A stretch of DNA of 52,306 nucleotides from Bacillus norwichensis (GTDB lineage Bacteria > Bacillota > Bacilli > Bacillales > Bacillaceae_C): contig NZ_JACSPV010000009.1 in the NCBI RefSeq assembly GCF_014836955.1, positions 1-52,306 of the forward strand, given 5' to 3'. Below are positions 9,080 to 17,850 of the stretch, piece after piece. The notes below the pieces were generated by a model that searched no databases, was not told the DNA's origin, and saw only the letters and a list, made by a program, of their open reading frames with translations. A program made the translations under genes and the position numbers. Every line of letters begins with the position of its first letter. Position 1 is the stretch's first letter.

Positions 9080-9922
9080 ATGAAGTCAACAACAGATTTT
9101 TTGAAAATGAAACAAGCCGGGGAAAAAATTGCGATGCTTACTGCTTATGATTACCCGCAGGCAAAGCTCGCCGAAGAAGCGGGAGTAGATATGATTCTTG
9201 TTGGTGACTCCCTAGGGATGGTTGTGCTAGGGTATGATTCGACAGTACCTGTTACAACGAATGACATGATCCATCACACAAAAGCAGTTAAGCGAGGTGC
9301 GAAGGACACATTCATAGTCACTGATCTCCCATTTATGACGTTTCATATTAGCAAAGAAGAGGCTCTGAGAGCTGCAGGTAAAATCATGCAGGAAAGCGGA
9401 GCACATGCTGTCAAGATTGAAGGCGGGGGAGAAGTGGTTGAAACGATCAGGGCTTTGACAAATGCAGGTGTGCCTGTTATGGGTCATCTTGGGCTGACGC
9501 CGCAAACAGCGGGAGTGCTCGGGGGATATAAGGTACAGGCAAAAACAGCTGAAGCTGCTTCGGAATTGATTGAAGAGGCAAAAAAATGTGAAGAGGCTGG
9601 TGCTTTTGCCATCGTTTTGGAATGTATACCGCATCAATTAGGAAAAGAAGTTGCTTCCCAAATCAATATCCCTGTCATTGGGATTGGTGCAGGGCCCGAC
9701 ACAGATGGACAAGTTCTTGTTTTTCATGACGTTGTGACGTTCGGTGTAGATCGTGTCCCTAAGTTTGTTAAAAAATTTGCAGATATAGATTTTGAAGCAT
9801 CAACAGGAATTGGGAAATATGTTGAAGAAGTAAAATCAGGTGTGTTCCCCGATCTTCAGCAACATACATTTGAAATGAAACAAGAAGAACTATCTTTTTT
9901 GTACGGGGGAAAGAAAGCATAG
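9080..9922 (+). CDS. panB: Ketopantoate hydroxymethyltransferase PanB
   Basis: Transfers a hydroxymethyl group from methylene-THF to 2-oxoisovalerate, first committed step to pantothenate/CoA. 280 residues, TIM-barrel type. Visible motifs: [19 protein letters not shown] (19-37), the metal/ketopantoate loop VGDSLGM (41-47), and GHLGLTPQ. The frame is open from ATG 9071, which abuts the AAGGAGG; ATG 9080 has nine-base spacing and the family N terminus [11 protein letters not shown]. Unlike in B. subtilis, panC does not follow directly: 382 bases rich in repeats separate them. Confidence 0.95.
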   Translation: MKSTTDFLKMKQAGEKIAMLTAYDYPQAKLAEEAGVDMILVGDSLGMVVLGYDSTVPVTTNDMIHHTKAVKRGAKDTFIVTDLPFMTFHISKEEALRAAGKIMQESGAHAVKIEGGGEVVETIRALTNAGVPVMGHLGLTPQTAGVLGGYKVQAKTAEAASELIEEAKKCEEAGAFAIVLECIPHQLGKEVASQINIPVIGIGAGPDTDGQVLVFHDVVTFGVDRVPKFVKKFADIDFEASTGIGKYVEEVKSGVFPDLQQHTFEMKQEELSFLYGGKKA

Positions 9923-9969
9923 GCCATGAAAGAAACTATAAAAGAAGCTTTTTTTTGATTAGCTTCGCG

Positions 9970-10026
9970 GGACAGGACAACCTAGTGCAAGCGAAGCGAC
10001 AGGATGTCGCGTTCTGAGCCTGCCAA
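9970..10026. repeat. Intergenic repeat, copy B
   Basis: Second copy of the element at 2398-2457, in the same orientation, sharing the block CCTAGTGCAAGCGAAGCGAC and the following GTCGC and TCTGAGCCT words. It occupies the first part of the 382-base gap between panB and panC. Confidence 0.7.
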
Positions 10027-10040
10027 CAAGTACCTCCTCT

Positions 10041-10088
10041 ACAAGCCGCTACCCTTTGTGCCTGAAGAACAGCGCTCAAGCGGCTTGT
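10041..10088. other. 10-bp inverted repeat in the panB-panC gap
   Basis: ACAAGCCGCT (10041-10050) pairs perfectly with AGCGGCTTGT (10079-10088) around a 28-base loop. No T-run follows; part of the repeat-rich gap rather than a clear terminator. Confidence 0.5.
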
Positions 10089-10165
10089 TTGCCTTAGCAG
10101 GGCAAGGAGTTTGCACTTTTCAAAAAAAGAATTGTAAGAATAGATGAAAAAATAAGTTTGTATAT

Positions 10166-10290
10166 GTCTAGCTACAGGTGCTCATCGGCGCAAGGAGCAA
10201 GTCAAATTGTTTTGGTGGTTAAGGAACTGCCCCATTTTTAAAATTTGCCTTGTGCTGATCGCATAAGACTGCGCACCTTTCGCTTTTCTT
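10166..10290. repeat. Intergenic repeat of the CTAGCTACAGG type
   Basis: Begins GTCTAGCTACAGGTGC and ends GCGCACCTTTCGCTTTTCTT; the two ends read almost continuously as the reverse complement of the compact copy at 17531-17557. Its right end abuts the panC SD, so it lies in the panC leader. A shorter related relic is at 48194-48300. Confidence 0.6.
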
Positions 10291-10304
10291 GGGAGGAAAA
10301 TGAA

Positions 10305-11150
10305 TTGATCACAATCACGACAAAGCAAGAAATGCAACAACTGGCGAAACAACATAAGACAGATGGAAATTCTATAGGCTTTGTCCCGACAATGGGTTAT
10401 TTGCATGTAGGACATTTGAAGCTTGTCAAGGAAGCGAAAAAAAACAATGACATCATCATTATGAGTATTTTCGTCAACCCGTTGCAATTTGGCCCTGGAG
10501 AAGATTATAAGGCCTATCCTCGAGATCCTGAGCGAGATAAACAGCTGGCTGAGGAGGCAGGGGTAGACATTTTATTTATGCCGAGCCCGGGAAATATGTA
10601 TCAAAACGAAAAATCCATAAGAATGACTGTATTAAGGAGAACCGATACTCTTTGTGGGGTCAATCGCCCAGGCCACTTTGACGGTGTTGTGACGGTGTTA
10701 TCGAAGCTTTTTAATATTATAATGCCTGACCGTGCCTATTTCGGTTTAAAAGATGCACAGCAATTTGCTGTTGTATCTGGTCTAGTGGAAGATCTTGATT
10801 TTCCATTAGAGCTGATTCCTGTCGAGACAGTCAGGGAAGCTTCCGGTTTAGCGGTCAGTTCAAGAAATGTCTACTTAAACGAAAAGGAGCGGATTCAGGC
10901 ATCTGCTTTATATAAAAGTTTGCAGAAAGCAAAAGAATTAATTAATAGCGGTATCCAAGACATTGAAGCCATTATTTGTGAAGTGAAGGATTATATGAAA
11001 GCAAATATGGAAGGCGACATTGATTATGTGGAATTATTAAGCTTTCCTGAACTGGAGCAGATTACGGTTCTAAAAGGTAAAGTGATTATTGCAGTTGCTG
11101 TTAAATTTTCCAAAGCGAGGCTCATTGACAATATTATTATTGATATATAA
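10305..11150 (+). CDS. panC: Pantothenate synthetase PanC
   Basis: ATP-dependent condensation of pantoate with beta-alanine. 281 residues. The nucleotidyltransferase HxGH signature is in PTMGYLHVGH (28-37), followed by FVNPLQFGPGED, FGLKDAQQ and the KMSKS-equivalent loop SSRNVYL. The frame is open far upstream into the repeat; TTG 10305, eight bases after GGGAGG, gives the normal length. Only 80 bases separate it from dinG: panD, which supplies beta-alanine and follows panC in B. subtilis, is absent. Confidence 0.94.
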   Translation: MITITTKQEMQQLAKQHKTDGNSIGFVPTMGYLHVGHLKLVKEAKKNNDIIIMSIFVNPLQFGPGEDYKAYPRDPERDKQLAEEAGVDILFMPSPGNMYQNEKSIRMTVLRRTDTLCGVNRPGHFDGVVTVLSKLFNIIMPDRAYFGLKDAQQFAVVSGLVEDLDFPLELIPVETVREASGLAVSSRNVYLNEKERIQASALYKSLQKAKELINSGIQDIEAIICEVKDYMKANMEGDIDYVELLSFPELEQITVLKGKVIIAVAVKFSKARLIDNIIIDI

Positions 11151-11239
11151 TTGGTTTTGATTTTGGGTGGAAAGAGGGCTCATATATGGTAAACTAACTA
11201 AGAGCAACGATTGTTTATAGTGTTAAAGGTGTGAAGCGG

Positions 11240-14044
11240 ATGGCAGACAAATATGTCGTTGTAGATGTTGAAACAACGGGAAATTCATACGTAAAAGGAT
11301 CTAGGGTAATGCAAATTTCGGCAGTTGTTGTCGAAAATGGACGCATTATGGATCAATATACTTCTTTTGTCAATCCTGAAGTGCCCATCCCTTCTTTTAT
11401 TAAAGAATTGACAGGCATCGGAGAGGAAGAAGTAGCCAAAGCACCAAAATTCAAGGAGATTGCCGGAGTGGTCCAGTCCTTATTGGAAGGGGCAGTTTTT
11501 GTGGCCCATAACGTTAAGTTTGACCACAGTTTTTTAGCTGGTGAATTGGAAGCTGCTGGTTTAACCAGTCCAATAAAGAAAACCTTGGATACAGTTGAAC
11601 TAGCCAATATCCTCCTTCCAGAAGCAAACAGTTATAAACTGGAAGAGCTTTCTGATCAAATGGAGCTTGAGCATATCACACCGCATCAGGCGGATAGTGA
11701 CGCCCTTGCTACAGCGGAGTTATTGTTGATATTGCTGGAAAAAGCAAAAAGCCTCCCTATCGAAACCTTGGATATGCTTTGTAAATTATCAAAGAAACTT
11801 AACAGCAACATGCTTTCTTTTTTTGAATCGGTTAGGAAAGAAAAGGATAGCCTTTTGGAAAACCTTCCCGATGACCTTGATTGGTTCCGAGGTATTGTAC
11901 TCAAGAAAAAAGAGATCCCATTCAAGGAAACTCCAATTCGTTCGTTTGACTATCCCGAAAAAATGGATGATAAAACAAAACTTCTTCAGCCCTACTTGGA
12001 AAAGTTTGAGCCGCGGGATGGACAATTTGAAATGATGGATACTGTTCATGATTCCTACCGTACTGACAGGCACGCTGTAATAGAGGCAGGTACTGGGATC
12101 GGAAAGACGATAGCCTATTTGCTCCCAAGTATATATTTTTCGATTGCTACAGAGGAAAAAGTAATCATTAGTACATACACTATTCAATTACAGCATCAGA
12201 TTTTGGAGAAAGAGATAAAGGTACTGAAAGAGGCTATTCCTTTTTCATTTAGGGCTGCTCTGATCAAAGGCAGAGAGCATTATATTAATATGCTGAAGTT
12301 TGAACAGACGCTTATGGAGCCAGATTCTTCTTACGATGAAACGATCACCAAAATGAAGATTTTGATTTGGCTTCTTGAGACGGAAACAGGGGATATGGAT
12401 GAATTGAACCTATCAAGCGGAGGGAAACTTTATTGGAAAAGGATCTGCAATGATGGTTCTTTTGTTGATCAATACAATGACCCTTGGGCTTCTCATGATT
12501 TTTATTTATATTCCAAAAAGCTCGCCGAGCATGCCGAAATCATTATTACAAATCATTCCATGCTAATTGCTGATTTGAAACATCAAATTTTGCCAAAAAG
12601 CCGTTATGTCGTAATTGATGAGGCGCATCATTTGGAAAAATCGGTAAGGACTAACCTTGGACGACAGCTTGATTATCAGCATATTAAGTTTTTGCTTGGA
12701 AAATTGGGAACCACCGAAAAAAAGAAGCGTTTTTACGTTCTTGAAAAGCATACAGCCAAGTTGAATGCGTCTCTTTCCAGGGATTCTTTCCTTGTTGACA
12801 GGGCAATAGAAGACCTTGAAGCAGAAACTGATGATTTATTTATGCTATTGAGCCAATTACTCAAGAATTACCAATCTCACAAAGAAAAGAATAGGAGAGC
12901 TAAACTGAGGGTAACTGAAAACATTCGATCTTCAGGAAGCTGGCAGAGAGTCATATTGTGTGCTGAACGTTTTTTGGATTTCCATAAGCTCATTTTGGAC
13001 GGAATGGATGAGCGGCTTTCTCTGATCAAAAAAATGCAGACATCTCTTAAACCATCAGAATTGGCGTTTTTGGAAGAAATGACCGGTTTTTATGACGAAT
13101 GGGCTGAAATAGGGCAACAGGTTAAATATTTGTTGGCACATTACGTAGCAAATGAGGTAATCTGGCTGGAAAGCGATCAAAAAATCTCAGCAAACAGAAC
13201 GAGCATTCACAGACAGCCGTTAAATATTGACCAATTTTTAGCTGAAAAGCTCTTTAGAGTGAAGAAAAGTGTTATCTTGACGTCTGCATCTTTGACAACC
13301 AATAATACATTCAAGTTTTTTAATGATGAGATAGGTATTCATTCATTTGACAGAATCGAAACCAGAATTGCTTCTCCATTTCCATATCAACAGATGGTGA
13401 AGCTGTTTATCCCGACAGACCTTCCAGATATCAGCGCAACACCAATGGAGGAGTATGTGGAATCCATAGCCTGTCATTTGATTGCTGTTGCGAATGCAGC
13501 GGAAGGGCGGATGCTCGTGCTGTTTACCTCTCATGAAATGCTGCGAAAAACGTATGAATTACTTTGCGACAGTAATGAACTGGCAGATTTTGTGCTTTTG
13601 GCACATGGTGTTTCATCAGGGAGCAGGGGTAAGCTTGTGAAAAACTTCCAGCAGTTTCAAAAAGCGATTCTTTTGGGTACCAACAGTTTTTGGGAAGGGA
13701 TTGATATTCCAGGAGAAAATTTGTCTTGCATCGTTGTTGTTAGACTGCCATTTTCACCAATCGATGAGCCAGTCACGGCTGCGAAATTGGAGTCCATAAA
13801 GGCGAGCGGCAAAAATCCATTCTCAGCTTACTCTCTTCCGGAAGCGATCATTCAATTCAAACAGGGGTTTGGACGCTTAATTAGAAAAAAAACTGATAGT
13901 GGTGTCTTCTTTGTCTTCGATCAGAGAATCATGACAACCGTATACGGAAAAGCTTTTATAAAGTCCATTCCTTCCATCGGAATGGAAAAGGGAGCATTAA
14001 GTAACCTGATCCCTTCAGTTGAACAGTGGTTAGAGAAAAAGTAA
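11240..14044 (+). CDS. dinG: DinG-type exonuclease/helicase-like protein
   Basis: 934 residues (B. subtilis DinG 931). N-terminal DEDDh 3'-5' exonuclease domain (1-165; VVDVETTGN, and the HNVKFDHSFL and HQADSDALAT blocks), then an XPD/DinG-like superfamily 2 core with Walker A AGTGIGKT (about 283-290), DEAH box VIDEAHH (about 458-464) and C-terminal motifs GTNSFWEGIDIPG and QGFGRLIRK. Gram-positive DinG proteins of this layout act mainly as nucleases. I see no four-cysteine iron-sulfur cluster of the E. coli type. ATG 11240 fits AAAGGTG better than GTG 11231. Confidence 0.93.
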   Translation: MADKYVVVDVETTGNSYVKGSRVMQISAVVVENGRIMDQYTSFVNPEVPIPSFIKELTGIGEEEVAKAPKFKEIAGVVQSLLEGAVFVAHNVKFDHSFLAGELEAAGLTSPIKKTLDTVELANILLPEANSYKLEELSDQMELEHITPHQADSDALATAELLLILLEKAKSLPIETLDMLCKLSKKLNSNMLSFFESVRKEKDSLLENLPDDLDWFRGIVLKKKEIPFKETPIRSFDYPEKMDDKTKLLQPYLEKFEPRDGQFEMMDTVHDSYRTDRHAVIEAGTGIGKTIAYLLPSIYFSIATEEKVIISTYTIQLQHQILEKEIKVLKEAIPFSFRAALIKGREHYINMLKFEQTLMEPDSSYDETITKMKILIWLLETETGDMDELNLSSGGKLYWKRICNDGSFVDQYNDPWASHDFYLYSKKLAEHAEIIITNHSMLIADLKHQILPKSRYVVIDEAHHLEKSVRTNLGRQLDYQHIKFLLGKLGTTEKKKRFYVLEKHTAKLNASLSRDSFLVDRAIEDLEAETDDLFMLLSQLLKNYQSHKEKNRRAKLRVTENIRSSGSWQRVILCAERFLDFHKLILDGMDERLSLIKKMQTSLKPSELAFLEEMTGFYDEWAEIGQQVKYLLAHYVANEVIWLESDQKISANRTSIHRQPLNIDQFLAEKLFRVKKSVILTSASLTTNNTFKFFNDEIGIHSFDRIETRIASPFPYQQMVKLFIPTDLPDISATPMEEYVESIACHLIAVANAAEGRMLVLFTSHEMLRKTYELLCDSNELADFVLLAHGVSSGSRGKLVKNFQQFQKAILLGTNSFWEGIDIPGENLSCIVVVRLPFSPIDEPVTAAKLESIKASGKNPFSAYSLPEAIIQFKQGFGRLIRKKTDSGVFFVFDQRIMTTVYGKAFIKSIPSIGMEKGALSNLIPSVEQWLEKK

Positions 14045-14113
14045 AACGCCGCGAAAAAAAGCGACGTCTTACAATTGTGGACTAGATTTTTTTAAAAAAC
14101 GACGGCGTCATCA

Positions 14114-14122
14114 TGATATAAT
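14114..14122 (+). promoter_or_regulatory. Extended -10 promoter upstream of ypmB
   Basis: TGATATAAT, a TGn-TATAAT extended -10 with only an A/T-rich -35. It lies in the 200-base dinG-ypmB gap, where B. subtilis has ypmA; no ypmA-like frame is present. Confidence 0.5.
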
Positions 14123-14251
14123 GTTGATGGGATACCGCGTTGCTTACTAATATTGTGGCATAAAACAGGCCGCTTATAAGTAACAAAATATGTGTATTGA
14201 GGAATGCGTACTCAATATAACGAAGATTTTCTGCATGAACGAGGGATGTAC

Positions 14252-14728
14252 ATGTATAAATGGCTCGCAATTACCCTCTCCTGCATTTTACTTATTGTAG
14301 GAATTGGCGGATGCGTTTATAGCAAAGCGAAGGCACCCATAAAGAAAGCAAGGGCTGCTGCAGAGGAAAGACTTAAGAAGGAAACAGATATTAAAGAAGT
14401 GGACGAGTTTTATTTCTATAATGGTTCAAGCACTTACTATACTGTAATAGGGAAAAACAGCAAAGGCCAGGAAATGGCTGCTTGGATCTCTCCTAATAAA
14501 AAGGAAAAAGTCCATGTGAAGAAAATGTCAGACGGTGTTTCAAAACAGGATGCGCTCAATAAATTGCTGAGTGAGAAGAAGCCGAAGGAAGTTCTGGGCG
14601 TCAGGCTTGGAATGGAAAAGGAACTGCCTGTATGGGAATTGTCCTATTTGGATGAAAACTCAAACTTGAATTATTATTATATCCACTTTGATTCTGGAAA
14701 ATGGTGGAGAAAAATAGAAAATCTATAA
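14252..14728 (+). CDS. ypmB: YpmB-like membrane-anchored protein (PepSY-like)
   Basis: 158 residues: N-terminal membrane anchor (about 4-20) followed by a soluble extracellular domain of the DUF5590/PepSY-like type (two repeats of beta-alpha-beta character; AAAEERLKKETDIKEVDEFYFYNG and SKQDALNKLLSEKKPKEVLGVRLGMEKELPVWELSYLDENSNLNYYYIHFDSGKW). The anchor ends IGGC, which could be a lipobox, but B. subtilis YpmB is seen as a simple membrane protein. Function unknown. Start at ATG 14252, six bases from CGAGGG; ATG 14246 is too close. aspB starts 13 bases on, so they are probably co-transcribed as in B. subtilis. Confidence 0.85.
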   Translation: MYKWLAITLSCILLIVGIGGCVYSKAKAPIKKARAAAEERLKKETDIKEVDEFYFYNGSSTYYTVIGKNSKGQEMAAWISPNKKEKVHVKKMSDGVSKQDALNKLLSEKKPKEVLGVRLGMEKELPVWELSYLDENSNLNYYYIHFDSGKWWRKIENL

Positions 14729-14741
14729 AAGGAAGCAGGGA

Positions 14742-15935
14742 ATGCAAATGATTGAATTATCACATCGGGTGTCTAAAGTTGCACCTTCATCCACATTGGC
14801 TATAACAGCAAAAGCAAAAGAATTAAAGGCGAGCGGCCTCGACGTGATTGGGCTTGGTGCTGGTGAACCCGATTTCAATACTCCAGAAAACATTATTCAA
14901 GCGGCATACCGTTCCATGGAAGAAGGGCATACAAAGTATACACCTGCTGGCGGTCTTGCTGAATTGAAGAAGGCAATCATTGGAAAATTTAAAAAAGATC
15001 AGGGTCTTGATTATCTTGCTTCCGAAATTATTGTTACAAATGGAGCAAAGCATGCACTTTACACACTTTTTCAAGTCATCTTGAACGATGGGGATGAAGT
15101 GATTATTCCAACACCATACTGGGTTAGCTATCCTGAGCAAGTAAAATTGGCAGGAGGAGAGCCGGTTTTTATCAACGGGGAAGAAGCCAACCATTTTAAA
15201 ATTAACGGAAAACAGCTTGAAGAAGCGATAACCCCAAAAACAAAGGCCGTTATTATTAACTCTCCAAGCAATCCGACAGGTATGATTTACTCTAAAGAGG
15301 AATTGGCTGAGATTGGTGAAGTATGTAAAGTACATAATATATTGATCATCTCTGATGAAATATATGAAAAGCTTTTATACGGCGGCAATGAGCATGTTTC
15401 AATAGCGCAGCTGTCACCCGAATACAAAGATTTAACAGTTATTATTAATGGGGTGTCCAAATCGCATTCTATGACAGGCTGGAGAATTGGATATGCAGCA
15501 GGGAATGAAAAAATCATCAAGGCGATGACAGATCTTGCGAGTCATTCAACGTCAAATCCTACTACCACATCCCAATTTGGTGCAATTGAAGCCTATAATG
15601 GAACCCAAGAATCTGTTGAGAAAATGAGACAGGCTTTTGAAGAACGAATGAACATCATTTTCGAGAAGCTCACAAGTATACCAGGTGTAACTTGCTTGAA
15701 GCCTCAAGGAGCATTTTATCTGTATCCAAACGTCAAAGAAACAGCTGAAATTTCCGGTTTTAAGGATGTAGACAGCTTTGTAGAGGCATTGCTCGAAGAA
15801 GCTCTGGTAGCTGTGGTTCCTGGTTCCAGCTTTGGATCGCCCGAAAATATCAGGCTCTCCTATGCGACATCGCTTGAATTGCTAGAGGAAGCAATCAGCC
15901 GCGTTCATTCTTTTGTCGAGTCTAAAAGAGATTAA
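14742..15935 (+). CDS. aspB: Aspartate aminotransferase
   Basis: PLP-dependent class I/II aminotransferase interconverting aspartate/2-oxoglutarate and oxaloacetate/glutamate. 397 residues. GLGAGEPDFNTPENI, NSPSNPTG, SDEIYEKLLYGG and the PLP lysine in NGVSKSHSMTGWRIGYA (Lys240) are all present, as is the C-terminal RLSYATS arginine. In B. subtilis asnS follows; here a terminator follows and asnS is missing, with dnaD next. Confidence 0.94.
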   Translation: MQMIELSHRVSKVAPSSTLAITAKAKELKASGLDVIGLGAGEPDFNTPENIIQAAYRSMEEGHTKYTPAGGLAELKKAIIGKFKKDQGLDYLASEIIVTNGAKHALYTLFQVILNDGDEVIIPTPYWVSYPEQVKLAGGEPVFINGEEANHFKINGKQLEEAITPKTKAVIINSPSNPTGMIYSKEELAEIGEVCKVHNILIISDEIYEKLLYGGNEHVSIAQLSPEYKDLTVIINGVSKSHSMTGWRIGYAAGNEKIIKAMTDLASHSTSNPTTTSQFGAIEAYNGTQESVEKMRQAFEERMNIIFEKLTSIPGVTCLKPQGAFYLYPNVKETAEISGFKDVDSFVEALLEEALVAVVPGSSFGSPENIRLSYATSLELLEEAISRVHSFVESKRD

Positions 15936-15953
15936 TTTATTTTGCAACTAAAG

Positions 15954-15979
15954 CCACGTGCAACTTGTGCGTGGTTTTT
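15954..15979 (+). terminator. Terminator after aspB
   Basis: CCACG (15954-15958) with CGTGG (15970-15974), extended inward by four pairs including wobbles to a 3-base loop, then five Ts. It separates aspB from dnaD. Confidence 0.85.
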
Positions 15980-16118
15980 CCATCGAAGAGCTAAGGTGAA
16001 AAGCGGTTCTTCGAGTTGAACCGGAAACAATTTACAAACTTAAGTATTGTTGCTGAACTAAAAGTTAATTTAGTCAGGACAAAGCGGTTTCCACGCTAGT
16101 AAAGACGAGGTGCTGAAT

Positions 16119-16820
16119 ATGGATAAAGATATAATAGTGTCGTGGATGGAAGCCGGTATGATTCAAGTCCCGAATCTTTTATTGCAAAAGTATAAGCAGA
16201 TCGGTTTGGATGAGAAAGAATTAGCATTACTATTGCATATTATGTCATTTATTGAGTCAGGAAATGGTTTTCCTACACCTGAACAATTGGCTGAAAGAAT
16301 GACAATCAACACCAGTGAATGTTCCACTCAGTTAAGAAAACTTGTTCAGATGCAGTTTCTTTCAATTGAGGAAGGGATGTCGGAAGATGGAATCCATTTT
16401 GAGACATATTCATTAAGTCCATTATGGGTAAAACTTGCTGATGAGCTGCAATTTGAGAAGAAACAGAGCGACTTAAAACAAACCTTACATGAAGAAAATA
16501 ATTTATATACTATTTTTGAGCAGGAATTTGGAAGGCCGCTATCTCCAATGGAATGCGAAAATCTAGCCATGTGGCTTGATGACGATGGACAGGATCCGGT
16601 ACTTATCAAAGCAGCATTGAGAGAGGCAGTATTGGCGGGAAAGCTAAGCTTTCGTTATATAGACCGCATTTTATTCAATTGGAAAAAAAACGGAGTCCGT
16701 ACAATCGAGCAGGCGAGGATGCAAGGCATACAATTTAGGCAAAAGTCAAAACAGCCCTCACGGCCGGCATCAGAAGCATCGTCCGAGACCATCCCGTTTT
16801 ATAATTGGCTCGAACCATAA
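16119..16820 (+). CDS. dnaD: DNA replication initiation protein DnaD
   Basis: Primosomal protein acting with DnaA, DnaB and DnaI in loading the helicase. 233 residues (B. subtilis 232). N-terminal winged-helix oligomerisation domain (about 15-98; LDEKELALLLHIMSFIESGNGFPTPEQLAERM) and C-terminal DnaB_2 domain (about 125-200; FEQEFGRPLSPMECENLAMWLDD through the YIDRILFNWKKNGVRT motif that binds DNA). ATG 16119 fits GAGGTG better than the GTG at 16110. nth follows in the same direction. Confidence 0.94.
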   Translation: MDKDIIVSWMEAGMIQVPNLLLQKYKQIGLDEKELALLLHIMSFIESGNGFPTPEQLAERMTINTSECSTQLRKLVQMQFLSIEEGMSEDGIHFETYSLSPLWVKLADELQFEKKQSDLKQTLHEENNLYTIFEQEFGRPLSPMECENLAMWLDDDGQDPVLIKAALREAVLAGKLSFRYIDRILFNWKKNGVRTIEQARMQGIQFRQKSKQPSRPASEASSETIPFYNWLEP

Positions 16821-16845
16821 CCTATGGCAATGGAAGGTGAGGCAT

Positions 16846-17511
16846 ATGTTAAATAAACAGGATATCCGGTTTTGTATAGATACAATGGGAGAAATGTTTC
16901 CGGAAGCAGAATGTGAACTAAACCATTCAAATCCGTTTGAACTCGTTATTGCTGTTTTATTATCGGCACAATGCACAGATGTACTTGTCAATAAGGTAAC
17001 AAGATCGCTTTTTAAAAAATATAAAACTCCAGAGGACTACTTACAGGTTTCTGTAGAGGAACTGCAACAGGATATCCGATCAATCGGCCTTTATCGTAAT
17101 AAGGCGAAAAACATTCAAAAATTATGTCTATTATTATTGGAGGAATATGGGGGAGAAGTTCCTCAAGATCGGGATGAGCTCGTTAAATTACCTGGTGTTG
17201 GGCGCAAGACTGCCAATGTAGTTGTCTCTGTCGCTTTTGGAGTTCCTGCCATTGCCGTTGATACGCATGTTGAACGTGTTAGCAAGCGGTTGGCATTTTG
17301 TCGCTGGAAAGACAGTGTATTAGAAGTTGAAAAGGCACTAATGAGAAAAATACCGGAAGAACTATGGTCTGTCAGTCATCATAGAATGATCTTTTTTGGA
17401 AGATACCATTGTAAAGCTCAAAATCCTCAATGTCCTATTTGCCCTTTACTTGATATTTGCAGGGAAGGAAAAAAAAGAATGAAGAAGAAAGATGCAGCAA
17501 CAGTAAAATAA
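16846..17511 (+). CDS. nth: Endonuclease III
   Basis: DNA glycosylase/AP lyase for oxidised pyrimidines. 221 residues. Helix-hairpin-helix LPGVGRKTANVV (115-126, Lys121 catalytic), Asp139 in VDTHVERVSKRL, and an intact 4Fe-4S site of the C-x6-C-x2-C-x5-C type (Cys189, 196, 199, 205). ATG 16846 is chosen because AAGGTGAGG precedes it. In B. subtilis ypoC follows nth; there is no such frame here. Confidence 0.96.
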   Translation: MLNKQDIRFCIDTMGEMFPEAECELNHSNPFELVIAVLLSAQCTDVLVNKVTRSLFKKYKTPEDYLQVSVEELQQDIRSIGLYRNKAKNIQKLCLLLLEEYGGEVPQDRDELVKLPGVGRKTANVVVSVAFGVPAIAVDTHVERVSKRLAFCRWKDSVLEVEKALMRKIPEELWSVSHHRMIFFGRYHCKAQNPQCPICPLLDICREGKKRMKKKDAATVK

Positions 17512-17530
17512 TAAAAAACGGATGATCAGA

Positions 17531-17557
17531 AAAAGCGAAAGGCGCCTGTAGCTGGAC
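17531..17557. repeat. Compact copy of the CTAGCTACAGG-type repeat, inverted
   Basis: AAAAGCGAAAGGCGCC followed by TGTAGCTGGAC is the reverse complement of the two joined ends of the element at 10166-10290. The rest of the 339-base nth-ponA gap holds two terminators and no gene. Confidence 0.55.
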
Positions 17558-17610
17558 AAGGCTAATTTCCTTTGAAAGAACATTTTCCATAACTTTCTTT
17601 TACTCTTTAA

Positions 17611-17635
17611 AAAAACGGGCTAAGTGCCCGTTTTT
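17611..17635 (+). terminator. Terminator after nth
   Basis: AAAAACGGGC (17611-17620) with GCCCGTTTTT (17626-17635), 5-base loop. Perfect 10-bp stem ending in the T-run. Confidence 0.92.
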
Positions 17636-17783
17636 GTGTTTTTATAAATGCTTGCTAATAAAATAAGCATGAAGGTAAAAATAAATTTTAAAAAATGATC
17701 AGTGGTTTGAGTTCAACGCAGTCCGACCAAAAGAACAGAGCCATCGGTTCTATAGCCAATTGCAGCAGACACCAAAAATAGAA

Positions 17784-17828
17784 AATCAGTCGGGGAAAAC
17801 GAAAGAACTGTTTTCCTCTCGACTGATT
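17784..17828 (-). terminator. Terminator of the recU-ponA unit
   Basis: AATCAGTCG and GGAAAAC arms pair with GTTTTCC and CGACTGATT across a small internal bulge; on the reverse strand the stem runs into a T-rich tract. It lies 20-65 bases beyond the ponA stop. Confidence 0.85.
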
Positions 17829-17850
17829 TACTTTTAGACGACCTCATTTT

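Noticed and set aside
10182-10487. 101-codon reverse frame over the start of panC
   Set aside because: Antisense to the conserved PanC N terminus and overlapping a repeat.
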